A stretch of DNA of 64,000 nt from an uncultured Actinomycetes bacterium (GCA_903827945.1 CAIKKN010000003.1:16565-80564), one strand, 5' to 3'; shown: positions 53,216 through 62,090, numbered from the stretch's first letter. A program made the numbers and translations. Notes: a model not told the origin generated them from the letters alone.

Positions 53216-54529
53216 ATGCAAGAGAAAATAATTAGCGGCCTATCAGAAGGTTGGTGGATGTTCTTCCACACGTTCTGGGCGTTAGTACTGGGGTTCACTC
53301 TTTCGGGGGTTGTCCAAGCTTTTGTCACTCGAAAGTCGATGGAGTCAGCTTTAGGGAAACGAGATGCCCGAACAATCGGCAAAGCTTCATTTTTCGGCAT
53401 GGTCTCTTCTTCTTGTTCTTATGCCGCATCAGCCCTAGGTCGATCAATATTTATTAAGGGCGCAGATTTCACAACGTCGATGGTCTTTATGTTTGCAAGC
53501 ACAAACTTAGTCATTGAACTTGGAATTGTCTTGTGGCTTATGTTGGGATGGCAGTTTGCTGTCGCAGAATTTGTTGGCGGAGCAATCATGATCATTTTGC
53601 TTGCTCTCACTTTGCCACGTGTTATTTCTTCGAAATTAATAAATCAGGTACGAAGTGATGAGCTCGCCAAGGATGGAAAAAATGCCGCCTTCATGGCACC
53701 GCCCGTTGGAATGACAATGCTTTCCATGGCAGATTCGGCTATAGATTCCGACATTAATTCCGTTATGGGTACCACATCGATTGATGAGAGCAATGGTGCA
53801 AGTAAATGGAGTCACAAGAAGAATTGGATTAGCGCTGCCGGATACACCATGGGCGACTTCATTATGCTTCGCAAAGAGTTAGTTATCGGATTCATTGTTG
53901 CAGGATTAGCAGCAACCGTTGTGCCGTTCTCATTTTGGCAGTCATTATTCATCTCCAATCACGGTTTTCTCTCTGCTCTTGAGAATGCGATTATTGGACC
54001 ATTCCTTGCTTTCATAAGTTTTGTCTGCTCGGTCGGAAATGTTCCACTCGCGGCCGCGCTCTGGCATGCGGGCATCACTTTCGGCGGAGTTGTTGCATTT
54101 ATATTTGCCGACCTTCTGGCTTTTCCTCTCGTCATGATTTACAGAAAATATTACGGAAACAAGATTGCTCTTCGAATGAGTTTTCTCTTTTGGGCAATTA
54201 TGAGCACGAGCGGTCTCATTACTCAGGGGATCTTCTCGCTTCTAAAATTGGTTCCCTCCGATAGCCATCGCAATATGTCTATGAGTCGAATCGGTTGGAA
54301 CTACACGACCATCCTGGATGCGCTCTTTTTGGTTGTTTGCCTTGTTGTGTACGCGCTATACAAGAGCCGCAACGTTGAAGACGACAGTGAATTCGCCCAG
54401 GATCCTATCTGTGGAATGCAGGTACGAAAAGAAGATGCGCCAGCCTCAACCGAATATGAAAGCAAGATGTATTACTTCTGCATGGATGGTTGCAAAGAAG
54501 GCTTTCTCAAAGAGAAGGCGACCCGATAG
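53216..54529 (+). CDS. Permease (DUF318/ArsP-like) fused to a C-terminal YHS domain
   Basis: A 437-aa membrane protein. About eight hydrophobic segments carry the DUF318/YraQ permease signatures GFTLSGVVQAF, GMVSSSCSYAASALGRSIF, FMFASTNLVIELGIVLW and a second half with FICSVGNVPLAAALWHAGITFGG (near 54010-54090). The last 45 residues are a YHS domain: DPICGMQVRKEDAPAS and YYFCMDGCKEGF, with Cys residues suited to binding a heavy-metal ion. This fusion suggests export of a metal or metalloid such as arsenic or copper, but the substrate is not shown. The stop is inside a 7-bp repeat. Confidence 0.85.
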   Translation: MQEKIISGLSEGWWMFFHTFWALVLGFTLSGVVQAFVTRKSMESALGKRDARTIGKASFFGMVSSSCSYAASALGRSIFIKGADFTTSMVFMFASTNLVIELGIVLWLMLGWQFAVAEFVGGAIMIILLALTLPRVISSKLINQVRSDELAKDGKNAAFMAPPVGMTMLSMADSAIDSDINSVMGTTSIDESNGASKWSHKKNWISAAGYTMGDFIMLRKELVIGFIVAGLAATVVPFSFWQSLFISNHGFLSALENAIIGPFLAFISFVCSVGNVPLAAALWHAGITFGGVVAFIFADLLAFPLVMIYRKYYGNKIALRMSFLFWAIMSTSGLITQGIFSLLKLVPSDSHRNMSMSRIGWNYTTILDALFLVVCLVVYALYKSRNVEDDSEFAQDPICGMQVRKEDAPASTEYESKMYYFCMDGCKEGFLKEKATR

Positions 54530-54551
54530 CCGATAGCCGATAGCCGATAGC
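54524..54551 (+). repeat. 7-bp tandem repeat, four units, containing the permease stop codon
   Basis: Four exact units of CGATAGC. The TAG stop of the permease gene (54527-54529) is in the first unit. The period is not a multiple of three. Confidence 0.95.
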
Positions 54552-54585
54552 CGTAGTGTCATTCGTTAGCAGTCAAAGCTAGTAA

Positions 54586-55257
54586 TTAGTTAGAAGGGCA
54601 ACCAAATCCAAACTCTGCCTGGACATCGGCTGGAACAACACCACATCCAACAGTTGCAGTTCCATAATCAATTACTTTCCACGAACCACTTGTTGCAGAG
54701 GCCCATCCATATGCTGGATCGGTTACGGGAAGATAAGGGATACTCTCAAAAATTATGTATTTTGAATTCTTGAGTGAGTAACGCACATTTGTGATGGCTG
54801 CGAAATAGTCGCCAAAATTTGCGAGTGCTAAGAATTGTCGTCGAAGGTCTTGAATAACCGAACTCGGTACGTTCTTTCCACCCGCGTATCTTGCAGTATC
54901 AGATTTAAATGTCTCTGGAATTTGTCCGATTAATGCCCAAGGAACATAAACTTGACTGAGTTCTGTTGCCGATGCATTTGGCCACACTAAATGCCAGCCA
55001 GCTTCTGTTGCATTGCCAGTGGGCAACTTTGTTTCGATTTGCGCCTTTACTGCTGCGTCATCCCAAGTCTTCAACTTCGGATATTTGCCTTCGAAAGTTT
55101 GCGTGAGTTGGGCGATTCCCTTTCGCAGCGTTGCATCATCCGGGCGTTGATTTCCTGATTGTGGACCACAGGCCGAGAGAAGGGTGAGCATTAATGCGCT
55201 TAACGCTATGAACGAACTCGTTCTGAACAACTTCTGCGAACTTCTCTTCGGATTCAT
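54586..55257 (-). CDS. Putative lipoprotein
   Basis: A 223-aa protein with a lipoprotein signal: basic MNPKRSSQKLFR, hydrophobic SSFIALSALMLTLLSAC with a lipobox LLSAC. The mature part has no recognised domain; it includes LKTWDDAAVKAQIETKLPTG and a C-terminal GYGxxTVGCGVVPADVQAEFGFGC with two further Cys. It is divergent from the tad cluster and may or may not relate to it. ATG is supported by TAGGCT 6 nt upstream. Confidence 0.7.
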   Translation of the reverse strand: MNPKRSSQKLFRTSSFIALSALMLTLLSACGPQSGNQRPDDATLRKGIAQLTQTFEGKYPKLKTWDDAAVKAQIETKLPTGNATEAGWHLVWPNASATELSQVYVPWALIGQIPETFKSDTARYAGGKNVPSSVIQDLRRQFLALANFGDYFAAITNVRYSLKNSKYIIFESIPYLPVTDPAYGWASATSGSWKVIDYGTATVGCGVVPADVQAEFGFGCPSN

Positions 55258-55263
55258 GGTTTG

Positions 55264-55269
55264 AGCCTA
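55264..55269 (-). promoter_or_regulatory. Predicted leaderless -10 box for the lipoprotein gene
   Basis: On the minus strand TAGGCT ends 6 nt before the ATG (55255-55257). Confidence 0.6.
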
Positions 55270-55373
55270 CCCAAAGCGCGAAAGAAAATGCATAGAGTCG
55301 CAAAGTTCCATTGAATTCACAGGAAGCTCAATGGTCAGCAACAAATTTTCGGCAACCGTAGTTACCTGCCCTC

Positions 55374-56423
55374 GTGGCAATAGAAACGTTTCGAGATTCA
55401 CATCGGGAATTTGGTCTTTTAAGTGACCTTATGAGCAACCCCGAAGTGGAGGAGATCTGGCTTAATTCTCCAAATCGAATCTTTGTCGCAAAATCTGGTG
55501 TCAGTGAACTTACGAATATCGTGATGTCTTCGGCTGAAGTGAGGGACTTAGTTGAACGACTCTTGATGTGGGGCGGGCGACGGCTCGACCTATCTCATCC
55601 GTTTGTTGACGCCAGATTGCCTGATGGAAGTCGGTTGCACGTGGCTATTCCAGAAGTCACGGCAACCCATTGGGCGGTCAATATACGAAAGCACCTTGTC
55701 AGGGGTAAATCTCTTCAAGAGTTAGCCGACCTGAATGTGATGACGCCAACGATTGCCTCTTTCTTGGGACGGGCCGTTCAGGCTGGACTCAACATTATGG
55801 TGAGTGGATCAACCCAAGCTGGGAAAACAACCCTTCTCAATGCTTTAGTTAGTTCGGTTTCATTGCGCAGTCGGGTTATAACAATTGAGGAAGTCTTCGA
55901 ATTGAAGCCGCGCTTACCTGACTGCGTTGCATTGCAAACTAAGCCAGCAAATTTGCAAGGGGAGGGTGAAATTCCATTGCGCCGGCTAATCAAAGAGTCA
56001 CTGCGTATGCGACCAACACAAATAGTTGTAGGAGAAATTCGTGAAGCCGAGTCACTGGACTTGCTCATAGCTCTGAACTCAGGCATTCCGGGTATGGCGA
56101 CTATTCACGCAAATTCAGCGCGTGATGCCATCGCCAAACTTCAAATACTCCCTCTTCTAGCTGGTGAAAATATCTCGCATGAATTCATCGCGCCGATAGT
56201 TGCCAACGCCATTGATTTGATAGTGCACACAACCATTCTTCGAGAGACCGGAGTTCGCAAGATCACGGAGATAGGATTCATTACAGGCAGAGTTGAAAAT
56301 AACAATGTCGAGGTCGAACCCCTCTTTACTTTTCGTCCACATCCCAATTCAAATCCCAATTCCGGTGACTATGAAACCGGTTTGGGCGATCCTGAAAGAA
56401 TCTTCGAACGGCGACGCTTGTGA
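55374..56423 (+). CDS. tadA: Tad pilus assembly ATPase (TadA/CpaF)
   Basis: A 349-aa secretion ATPase powering Flp/Tad pilus assembly. The N-terminal domain has VEEIWLNSPNRIFVAKSG and the arginine-rich RLPDGSRLHVAIPEVTATHWAVNIRKH. The motor has Walker A SGSTQAGKTTLLNALV, the Asp/Glu box VITIEEVFELK, Walker B IVVGEIREAESLDLLIALNSG and the His box MATIHANSARDAI. Start GTG 55374. The stop overlaps the tadB start by 4 bp. No tadZ homologue is seen upstream. Confidence 0.92.
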   Translation: MAIETFRDSHREFGLLSDLMSNPEVEEIWLNSPNRIFVAKSGVSELTNIVMSSAEVRDLVERLLMWGGRRLDLSHPFVDARLPDGSRLHVAIPEVTATHWAVNIRKHLVRGKSLQELADLNVMTPTIASFLGRAVQAGLNIMVSGSTQAGKTTLLNALVSSVSLRSRVITIEEVFELKPRLPDCVALQTKPANLQGEGEIPLRRLIKESLRMRPTQIVVGEIREAESLDLLIALNSGIPGMATIHANSARDAIAKLQILPLLAGENISHEFIAPIVANAIDLIVHTTILRETGVRKITEIGFITGRVENNNVEVEPLFTFRPHPNSNPNSGDYETGLGDPERIFERRRL

Positions 56424-57184
56424 GTAGGAGAAGGAAAGATAATTCAACATTAAGATTTTCCCTTGCAAAGCAGAAGGACTTCTTACAAGCCTTGGTATTT
56501 TTCTTTCTGGGACTTTTAATTGCGCAAACAATCATCGGTTCGCTTTTGTTGGCTCTGCCATTTGCTGCAGGCACCGCGTATCTGCCTTTCTACTTCACCC
56601 AGAGAAAGCAAGTGCAGGATCGCCTGGCGCTGGCTCTTTTGTGGCCAGAAATCATTGATCATTTAATAAGTGGACTCAGGTCCGGGTTGTCCTTGGCTGA
56701 GACCCTGGTTCAACTTTCCACTCGCGGACCTGACCGCGCTCGAGCCATATTTGCTGACTGCGAATCTCTTCTTCGCTCTATAAATGGTTTCCCAGCTGTT
56801 TTTGCTCACATCAAATTGGAATTCAGCGATTCCATTGCTGACCAAGTTTGCGAAGTTCTGGATTTTGCCAGACAGTCAGGAAGTCGAGATATCGCCATCA
56901 TTTTACGAACGCTGGGAGATCATATTCGCGCAGATATCGCGATCAAATCCGAGATTCGTGCCAAACATGGATGGATTAAAAACTCTGCCGTAATTGCAAC
57001 GCTTGCACCATGGATTTTGTTGATGATTCTCTCAGCACAACCGACGACGATTCGCGCCTTCTCAACGGGAACAGGAATAGCAGTTCTCATACTGGGAGCG
57101 GGAATGAGTGCTCTTGCATTTTTTTGGATGGGCAAAGTCGGCAAAATTGAAGAACCGCCACGAATATTTATGAGAGCTGTGTAA
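56420..57184 (+). CDS. tadB: Tad pilus assembly membrane protein (TadB-like)
   Basis: A 254-aa type II secretion F-domain protein. Two N-terminal hydrophobic segments (FFLGLLIAQTIIGSLLLALPFA) precede the F domain, with HLISGLRSGLSLAETLVQLSTRGP and DQVCEVLDFARQSGSRDIAIILRTLGDHIRAD, and two C-terminal segments end it. It forms the platform on which TadA acts. The start codon GTG 56420 overlaps the tadA stop, and tadC starts 6 nt after its stop. Confidence 0.88.
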   Translation: MSRRRKDNSTLRFSLAKQKDFLQALVFFFLGLLIAQTIIGSLLLALPFAAGTAYLPFYFTQRKQVQDRLALALLWPEIIDHLISGLRSGLSLAETLVQLSTRGPDRARAIFADCESLLRSINGFPAVFAHIKLEFSDSIADQVCEVLDFARQSGSRDIAIILRTLGDHIRADIAIKSEIRAKHGWIKNSAVIATLAPWILLMILSAQPTTIRAFSTGTGIAVLILGAGMSALAFFWMGKVGKIEEPPRIFMRAV

Positions 57185-57190
57185 CGAGTA

Positions 57191-57778
57191 GTGAATCTTT
57201 TAATGTCTCTATTCATTCTTTTTCCGATATTGCTTATCGGTGGATTAATGCTGATAGATGACCTTAGAGAGGATGTGCATTCAATATATTCTGATCAGAT
57301 ATTTAAGCAACGAAGAAAGAAGGAGTTGCATCAGATTGAGTTGGAGTTCCCTAGCGTTGTAGAACTATTTACGATTCTCGTCTCAGCGGGTATGAGCCCA
57401 TCTGCGGCGCTTCTTCGGATTAGCGAGGTGAGCACGGGAGCATTCGCGCAATTGTTGGGAGAAGCAGTAGATGAAATGCGCAATGGAGCCCCCGTTTCTA
57501 ACGCACTAGACATGATTAACACTGTCGTAAAGTCTCAAGTAATTCGACGCTTTAATGATTCCATTTTGATTGCAATTGAACGAGGAACTCCTCTGGCTGA
57601 CGTTATTTCACGCCAAGTTGACGAGGTTCGACAGGCACAACGGACTTCACTCCTCGAACGGGCTGGCAAAGCGGAAATTGCACTCATGATTCCGGTCGTC
57701 TTTCTCATCCTTCCCGTTTCAGTTCTCTTCGCTCTATGGCCTTCCTATTTTGCCCTTGGACAAAGTATGGGTTTTTAA
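57191..57778 (+). CDS. tadC: Tad pilus assembly membrane protein (TadC-like)
   Basis: A 195-aa F-domain protein, paralogous to TadB. It has LEFPSVVELFTILVSAGMSPSAALLRISE, RFNDSILIAIERGTPLADVISRQVDEVR and the conserved GKAEIALMIPVVFLILPVSVLFALWPS membrane segment. At 195 aa it lacks the long N-terminal membrane region of many TadC proteins, but retains one N-terminal hydrophobic segment. It is followed by a 384-bp gap full of repeats before the pilin-type genes. Confidence 0.87.
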   Translation: MNLLMSLFILFPILLIGGLMLIDDLREDVHSIYSDQIFKQRRKKELHQIELEFPSVVELFTILVSAGMSPSAALLRISEVSTGAFAQLLGEAVDEMRNGAPVSNALDMINTVVKSQVIRRFNDSILIAIERGTPLADVISRQVDEVRQAQRTSLLERAGKAEIALMIPVVFLILPVSVLFALWPSYFALGQSMGF

Positions 57779-57844
57779 TGAGTTTGAGATTGATAACGAA
57801 TATGTATGCGAGGGGTTTTTGACAACACTGAAATCGTTTTTTGG

Positions 57845-57917
57845 TTGAAACGTCTTTTGCTTGAAACGTCTTTTGCTTGAAACGTCTTTTGCTTGAAACG
57901 TCTTTTGCTTGAAAACG
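57845..57917 (+). repeat. 16-bp tandem repeat, four and a half units
   Basis: Four exact units of TTGAAACGTCTTTTGC (57845-57908) plus a partial fifth, between tadC and the pilin-like gene. Confidence 0.97.
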
Positions 57918-58017
57918 TGGAGCGGTACAAAAGATTTCAAAGCGTAGATGTTGATAACCGCTCATCCACAGTCTTCATTCACTTCTATTCATTGGACCGG
58001 CGAAAAGAGCAAGATGC

Positions 58018-58053
58018 GCATTCCCAGAGGTGGACGCATTCCCAGAGGTGGGC
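58018..58053 (+). repeat. 18-bp tandem repeat, two units
   Basis: GCATTCCCAGAGGTGGAC followed by GCATTCCCAGAGGTGGGC, in the same gap. Confidence 0.9.
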
Positions 58054-58162
58054 GCTTGCAAAGGTAGGCGTATCCAAAGGTGTCTTGGGGAAGCGAGTCA
58101 GCGGTAAGGATCTAAGAAGGCAAGTCACAACCAAGTTGAGATCACTAGGAAAGTAGGAGCTT

Positions 58163-58507
58163 ATGAAAATTCGAAGGAGTCAGTATTCACCAGAGGAGCA
58201 AATCGAGTTTGATCGATTAGTTGGAAATATTAAGCGTCACATACGTGAGTCATTTACGCTAAAGAAACTCATCAATCCGGGTTGGAAACAATGGGGAATT
58301 CGAATTGCGTGCTTTGCAATTGTGAATTTACGACACGGTTTACATCGAGCACGAACTCAGTTGCTCAATGACAGAGGAGATGTGCCTGGCTGGGTGTTGG
58401 TTGTATTAATGACCACAGGCCTTGTTACAGCCATTTGGACACTGGCCGCACCTCGAATTCAATCGATTCTTCGGACATCTCTCGACTCAATGAACAACAT
58501 TCGGTAA
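58163..58507 (+). CDS. Small pilin-like membrane protein of the tad cluster
   Basis: A 114-aa protein: about 70 basic polar residues, then NDRGDVPGWVLVVLMTTGLVTAIWTLAAP as a single hydrophobic segment and a short polar tail. The DRGDVPGWVLV.LMT.GLV sequence is the pattern found in actinobacterial Flp/Tad minor pilin-like proteins located between tadC and tadE. The long N-terminal part is unusual for a pilin leader. A GGAG site lies just before the ATG (start 58163). Confidence 0.7.
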   Translation: MKIRRSQYSPEEQIEFDRLVGNIKRHIRESFTLKKLINPGWKQWGIRIACFAIVNLRHGLHRARTQLLNDRGDVPGWVLVVLMTTGLVTAIWTLAAPRIQSILRTSLDSMNNIR

Positions 58508-58514
58508 CACGAAG

Positions 58515-58826
58515 ATGACAGAAAGCCTGATGGTAATGATTCCGCTTTTAATAACTTTTCTAAGCGTATTGCAAGTATCAACCGGGGTGATGGCGCGAGC
58601 AGTTTCGACCAATGTGGTTCAGGGCGCGATTGCTACAGCAGCGATCACCGGAAGCGTTGATGCAACATCCGCTGGGTCGAGTGACGTAGTAACGCCAACT
58701 TTGATTGATCTTCCCGGTGGTGGCTCCATAGTCGTTGGTTCGCGCCGCATACATCAACTAGCAGTTTCACCACTTTTGCCCGGCGGTGATAACTACGAAG
58801 CTACGGGAATTGCGATTCTGGAGTAG
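58515..58826 (+). CDS. TadE-like pseudopilin
   Basis: A 103-aa protein starting MTESLMVMIPLLITFLSVLQVSTGVMARAVS, which is the Glu-containing hydrophobic helix of TadE-type pseudopilins, followed by a small domain (LIDLPGGGSIVVGSRRIHQLAVSPLLPGG). The start is only 7 nt after the previous gene. Processing by a TadV-type prepilin peptidase is expected, but no such gene is in the window. Confidence 0.7.
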   Translation: MTESLMVMIPLLITFLSVLQVSTGVMARAVSTNVVQGAIATAAITGSVDATSAGSSDVVTPTLIDLPGGGSIVVGSRRIHQLAVSPLLPGGDNYEATGIAILE

Positions 58827-58833
58827 TCCAATC

Positions 58834-59274
58834 GTGCTTCATCCTGATGGAGGAAGCGCTGTTATTGAATTCGTGGCATTGACCCTTCCGCTCTTCGTTC
58901 CCTTTGCCATCTATCTAGCGGTGATGAATAATCAAACGCAGATTGCCTTCGACGCTCACAATTTGGCGCGGCAAGTTGCACGAGCATATATAACTAGCCC
59001 TTCGGAGGCGCTGACCACTTCTCGAACTAACTTAGTGGTTAGAACATTCATAAATAACGTATTGAAAAGGCACGGCATCACTAATACTCCCGATGTACAA
59101 ATAATTTGCGCATCATCGCCATGTTTAACTCCAGGATCTGATGTTGAAGTGATTGTTAGCATTCTCGACAACTCCTTAAAGCCGAGCGGGTACCTTAGAT
59201 TCTTACATGAGAACCCAGCGAGAGTTATTGCTCATGACACCCAGGTCGTCGATTCTTGGCGAAGCACCGAGTGA
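58834..59274 (+). CDS. TadE/TadF-like pseudopilin
   Basis: With GTG 58834 as start (GGAG 11-13 nt upstream), the product is 146 aa beginning LHPDGGSAVIEFVALTLPLFVPFAIYLAVMNNQ after the initiator. GSAVIEFV is the typical TadE prepilin helix with Glu at position five. The mature part has two Cys (IICASSPCL). A longer frame from GTG 58786 overlaps the upstream gene by 41 bp and would place 16 extra residues before the motif. It overlaps the next gene by 19 bp. Confidence 0.75.
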   Translation: MLHPDGGSAVIEFVALTLPLFVPFAIYLAVMNNQTQIAFDAHNLARQVARAYITSPSEALTTSRTNLVVRTFINNVLKRHGITNTPDVQIICASSPCLTPGSDVEVIVSILDNSLKPSGYLRFLHENPARVIAHDTQVVDSWRSTE

Positions 59275-59900
59275 TTGCTTTTCAGTCGATGAATTCTGCA
59301 CTGGAGACAAAATCAGGTGTGGCTGCCACCGTACAAGCAATACAGCCACAACAGCCACAACAGCCACAACAGCCACAACAGCCACAACAGCCACAACAGC
59401 CACAACAGCCACAACAGCCACAACAGCCGAAGACGCGGCCTAATAATTACAAAGGAGATCGAGGATCGCTGACAATACTCTCCACTTCTCTCTTCTTAAT
59501 TCTGGTTCTAACATCTTTTGTAATTATGAACGCCTCATCTGCATTCTTAGCGAAGCGTGAATTGGTACAGATTGGGGAGGCGGTTGCAACGAGAGCTGCA
59601 CAACATCTAGACCAAGGCGCATATTATTCAAATAATCCAACGTACTTCGTGAATTCGACCGCCGCACTTCCTATCGATTGCTCGGCTGCCTACCAATCTT
59701 TTTCCAATGAAATTGCGCAGTCAAACTTAAGAAACAATCAAATCCATTTTTCGGGTTGGAGTTGTGACGGATATTCGATTCATGCATCAATTTCCACGCA
59801 AACTAAACACTTATTCGCGCTACCGATAATCGGCTCAGACAACCCTTTTACAATTACCGCAGAAATTTCAGTTCTCAATCGACTGCAAGCTGCGCAGTGA
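59256..59900 (+). CDS. TadG-like pilus protein with a PQQ repeat linker
   Basis: A 214-aa protein from TTG 59256. A long (Pro-Gln-Gln) run encoded by a 9-bp repeat precedes KGDRGSLTILSTSLFLILVLTSFVIMNASSAFLAKRELVQIGEAVATRAAQ, the N-terminal helix and conserved ALARA-type segment of TadG/helicase-secretion-neighbourhood proteins. The natural start may be nearer KGDRGS if the repeat region is not translated; the frame is open throughout. Two or three Cys in the distal part could form a disulfide. Last gene of the tad cluster. Confidence 0.65.
   Translation: MAKHRVIAFQSMNSALETKSGVAATVQAIQPQQPQQPQQPQQPQQPQQPQQPQQPQQPKTRPNNYKGDRGSLTILSTSLFLILVLTSFVIMNASSAFLAKRELVQIGEAVATRAAQHLDQGAYYSNNPTYFVNSTAALPIDCSAAYQSFSNEIAQSNLRNNQIHFSGWSCDGYSIHASISTQTKHLFALPIIGSDNPFTITAEISVLNRLQAAQ
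59342..59428 (+). repeat. 9-bp tandem repeat, nearly ten units, in the tadG-like gene
   Basis: The unit ACAGCCACA is repeated without error from 59342 to about 59428, encoding PQQ in the tadG-like frame. Perfect identity of so many units implies recent expansion. Confidence 0.97.
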
Positions 59901-59936
59901 GTGAGGACATTTTCGTGGATCCAATAAACGGCCTCC

Positions 59937-59984
59937 CAATACCGCTAACAAGCAATACCGTTGACACGCAATACCGCTATCAAA
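59937..59984 (+). repeat. 16-bp imperfect tandem repeat, three units, before prfB
   Basis: Units begin CAATACCGCTAACAAG, CAATACCGTTGACACG, CAATACCGCTATCAAA. They fill much of the 136-bp gap between the tadG-like gene and prfB. Confidence 0.85.
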
Positions 59985-60024
59985 GAATCAGGCGGCGCTG
60001 TAATTGAGTTAGCGGCTTGTCAGT

Positions 60025-60030
60025 TATTCT
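60025..60030 (+). promoter_or_regulatory. Predicted leaderless -10 box for prfB
   Basis: TATTCT then 6 nt then ATG 60037. A possible -35 TTGAGT lies 15 nt upstream of it. Confidence 0.6.
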
Positions 60031-60036
60031 TTCCCC

Positions 60037-61137
60037 ATGGCAGCGCGCGAATGGGAAGCAGAGGTCGAAGCTCTCAATGGCGTACTCAAAAGCATTGAGG
60101 CCGTCTTAAATCTCCCAAAGCTGGAGAAGGAATCCATTGAGTTGGAAGCAGAAGCGAGCGCACCAAATCTTTGGGATGACCCCGAGAAGGCTCAGGTTGT
60201 CACAAGCAAACTTTCCAGAGTGCAAGCAACGCTCAATCGTGCGAAGACAATTCGTCGCCACCTTGAAGAAATTCCGTTGTTGTATGAATTAGCAATGGAG
60301 GAGAAGGATTCAGCCGCGGTCCTTGACGCTGGGAATGAACTAGATGCTATTGAAAAGACAATTAGAGAGTTAGAAGTTCAAACTTTGCTTAACGGTGAAT
60401 ATGACGATCGCGACGCACTTGTCACGATTCGCTCCGAAGCCGGGGGAGTCGAGGCTGCTGATTGGGCTCAAATGGTCCAGCGAATGTATCTGCGGTATTG
60501 CGAGCGCAAAGGCTACAAAGTTGATGTGCTTGAAACCTCATACGCCGAAGAAGCGGGAATTAAATCCTCTACATTCCGAGTAACAGCTCCATACGCATAC
60601 GGCCACCTCTCTGTAGAGCAGGGAACCCATCGCCTAGTTCGTATTTCTCCGTTTGACTCACAATCTCGCAGGCATACCTCCTTTGCAGGAGTTGAAGTAG
60701 TTCCCGTTGTTGCGCAGAGCGATCACGTTGAGATTGATGAAAAAGATATTCGTGTAGACGTATACCGTTCATCAGGCCCTGGTGGTCAGGGCGTAAACAC
60801 GACTGACTCAGCCGTACGCATCACGCATCTATCAACAGGGATTGTTGTTTCTTGTCAGAACGAACGTTCACAAATTCAAAACAAGGCAACTGCGATGGCA
60901 GTTTTACAATCTAAGTTATTGGAACGTCGTCGCCAAGAAGAGCGTGCGCGCATGGATGCCCTCAAAGGTGACACAACAGGTTCTTGGGGAAATCAAATGC
61001 GCTCATACGTATTGGCTCCATACCAAATGGTGAAAGATCTGCGCACGGATTATGAAGTTGGAAATCCATCTGCAGTTCTAGATGGAGATATCGATGGTTT
61101 TATTGAGGCCGCAATTAAATGGAGAAAGAGCTCCTAG
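60037..61137 (+). CDS. prfB: Peptide chain release factor 2
   Basis: Terminates translation at UGA and UAA. 366 aa with the peptidyl-hydrolase motif [20 protein letters not shown] (GGQ), the SPF recognition motif in [21 protein letters not shown], and [14 protein letters not shown]. The gene is a single uninterrupted frame without the autoregulatory +1 frameshift of many other bacteria, as is usual in Actinobacteria. Its own stop is TAG. The last codons and stop are part of a 28-bp repeat. Followed by ftsE as in most actinobacteria. Confidence 0.96.
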   Translation: MAAREWEAEVEALNGVLKSIEAVLNLPKLEKESIELEAEASAPNLWDDPEKAQVVTSKLSRVQATLNRAKTIRRHLEEIPLLYELAMEEKDSAAVLDAGNELDAIEKTIRELEVQTLLNGEYDDRDALVTIRSEAGGVEAADWAQMVQRMYLRYCERKGYKVDVLETSYAEEAGIKSSTFRVTAPYAYGHLSVEQGTHRLVRISPFDSQSRRHTSFAGVEVVPVVAQSDHVEIDEKDIRVDVYRSSGPGGQGVNTTDSAVRITHLSTGIVVSCQNERSQIQNKATAMAVLQSKLLERRRQEERARMDALKGDTTGSWGNQMRSYVLAPYQMVKDLRTDYEVGNPSAVLDGDIDGFIEAAIKWRKSS

Positions 61138-61201
61138 TTTTACTGAGTGGAGAAAGAGCTCCTAGTTTTACTGAGTGGAGCAAGATCGCCTAGTTTTACT
61201 C
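61120..61201 (+). repeat. 28-bp tandem repeat, three units, containing the prfB stop codon
   Basis: Units at 61120-61147 and 61148-61175 are identical; the third (61176-61201) is diverged. Each includes GGAG-AAAGAG-CTCC followed by TAGTTTTA, a small terminator-like hairpin, with the prfB stop TAG (61135-61137) at its edge. The remaining sequence to ftsE (to 61383) has no gene and holds the T-rich stretch CTTTTTATCTTTTATTC. Confidence 0.95.
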
Positions 61202-61383
61202 TTTTTATCTTTTATTCATCGGTTTCGCCCAAATTTCTTGCCACATTCACGCGTAATTGGGTTTTCTCACAGCGAATTCCGCGCGTATTTCCCCGCTCTT
61301 CGCCCTGCCCCTACCTAAACTTTGGACTGTATCGGGAGGCGTGCTTTCCGTAGTGGTGTTGAAGGAAGAATTAAGGAGTAAAT

Positions 61384-62073
61384 GTGATTCGTTTTGAGAA
61401 TGTGACCAAGTTATATCCGAAGCAGGAGAAGCCTGCTCTGGACAGAGTGAATTTGGATATTGCGAAAGGCGAATTCGTTTTTCTTGTAGGACTTTCCGGA
61501 TCTGGAAAATCCACATTTTTGCGATTATGTTTGCGCGAAGATATGCCAACTTCGGGAACAATCACCGTTGCAGGCAAGGATTTGGGAACTTTGGCCTCAC
61601 ATAAAGTTCCGGAACTTCGCCGCCAGGTAGGAACGGTTTTCCAAGACTTCCGTTTGCTTCCAAACAAAACTGTTTTTGAGAATGTCGCTTTTACGCTTCA
61701 CGTCCTCGGTTACACCCAGAAGGAAATTAATCGCGAAGTTCCAGAAGTGCTTGAGCTTGTAGGTCTTGAAGAGAAAGCAGACCGTAAACCATCTGAACTT
61801 TCTGGCGGCGAACAGCAACGTGTCGCTATCGCTCGCGCTTATGTCTCCCGCCCAATGATCTTAATTGCAGATGAACCAACTGGAAACTTGGACCCAGCTA
61901 CTTCAGTTGGAATTATGAAGTTGCTCGACAGAATTAATCGAGAAGGTACGACTGTGGTGATGGCTACTCACGATTCAGGAATCGTGGATCAAATGCGCAA
62001 GCGCGTTATTGAGCTCGATGGCGGTCAGGTCGTCCGCGATCAAGTTCGTGGCGTCTATGGGTACACCGGTTGA
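61384..62073 (+). CDS. ftsE: Cell division ATP-binding protein FtsE
   Basis: The ATPase of the FtsEX complex, which controls peptidoglycan hydrolases at the septum. Walker [15 protein letters not shown], signature [17 protein letters not shown], Walker [15 protein letters not shown] and the H-loop VVMATHDSG are intact. 229 aa. GTG 61384 has AAGGAG 6 nt upstream; the overlapping ATG reads straight into a stop and is not a start. ftsX follows after 138 bp, an unusually wide gap filled with repeats. Confidence 0.96.
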   Translation: MIRFENVTKLYPKQEKPALDRVNLDIAKGEFVFLVGLSGSGKSTFLRLCLREDMPTSGTITVAGKDLGTLASHKVPELRRQVGTVFQDFRLLPNKTVFENVAFTLHVLGYTQKEINREVPEVLELVGLEEKADRKPSELSGGEQQRVAIARAYVSRPMILIADEPTGNLDPATSVGIMKLLDRINREGTTVVMATHDSGIVDQMRKRVIELDGGQVVRDQVRGVYGYTG

Positions 62074-62090
62074 TCGGTAGTGCCACAAAA

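Larger units (their letters stand above)
57779..58162. other. Repeat-rich gap inside the tad cluster
   Basis: The gap between tadC and the pilin-like gene is mostly two tandem repeats (57845-57917 and 58018-58053). An open frame from TTG 57893 to 58156 begins inside the first repeat and has no family or codon character, so I do not call a gene. The gap probably carries the promoter for the pilin genes. Confidence 0.6.

Noticed and set aside
57845..57917. Possible CRISPR array
   Set aside because: The repeats here and elsewhere are direct tandem copies with no unique spacers, and no cas genes are present.
57893..58156. An 87-codon open frame between tadC and the pilin-like gene
   Set aside because: It begins with TTG inside a 16-bp repeat and runs through another repeat; no ribosome binding site, no domain, and composition follows the repeats.
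59203..59443. Open frames on both strands rich in Thr-Ala-Thr or Val-Ala-Val
   Set aside because: These are other frames of the 9-bp array in the tadG-like gene.
60037..60140. Programmed frameshift in prfB
   Set aside because: The frame is continuous from ATG to stop; no internal UGA with a slippery CUU context was seen.
61138..61353. A 68-codon frame after prfB
   Set aside because: It starts in the 28-bp repeat, has no recognisable domain and ends without relation to ftsE.
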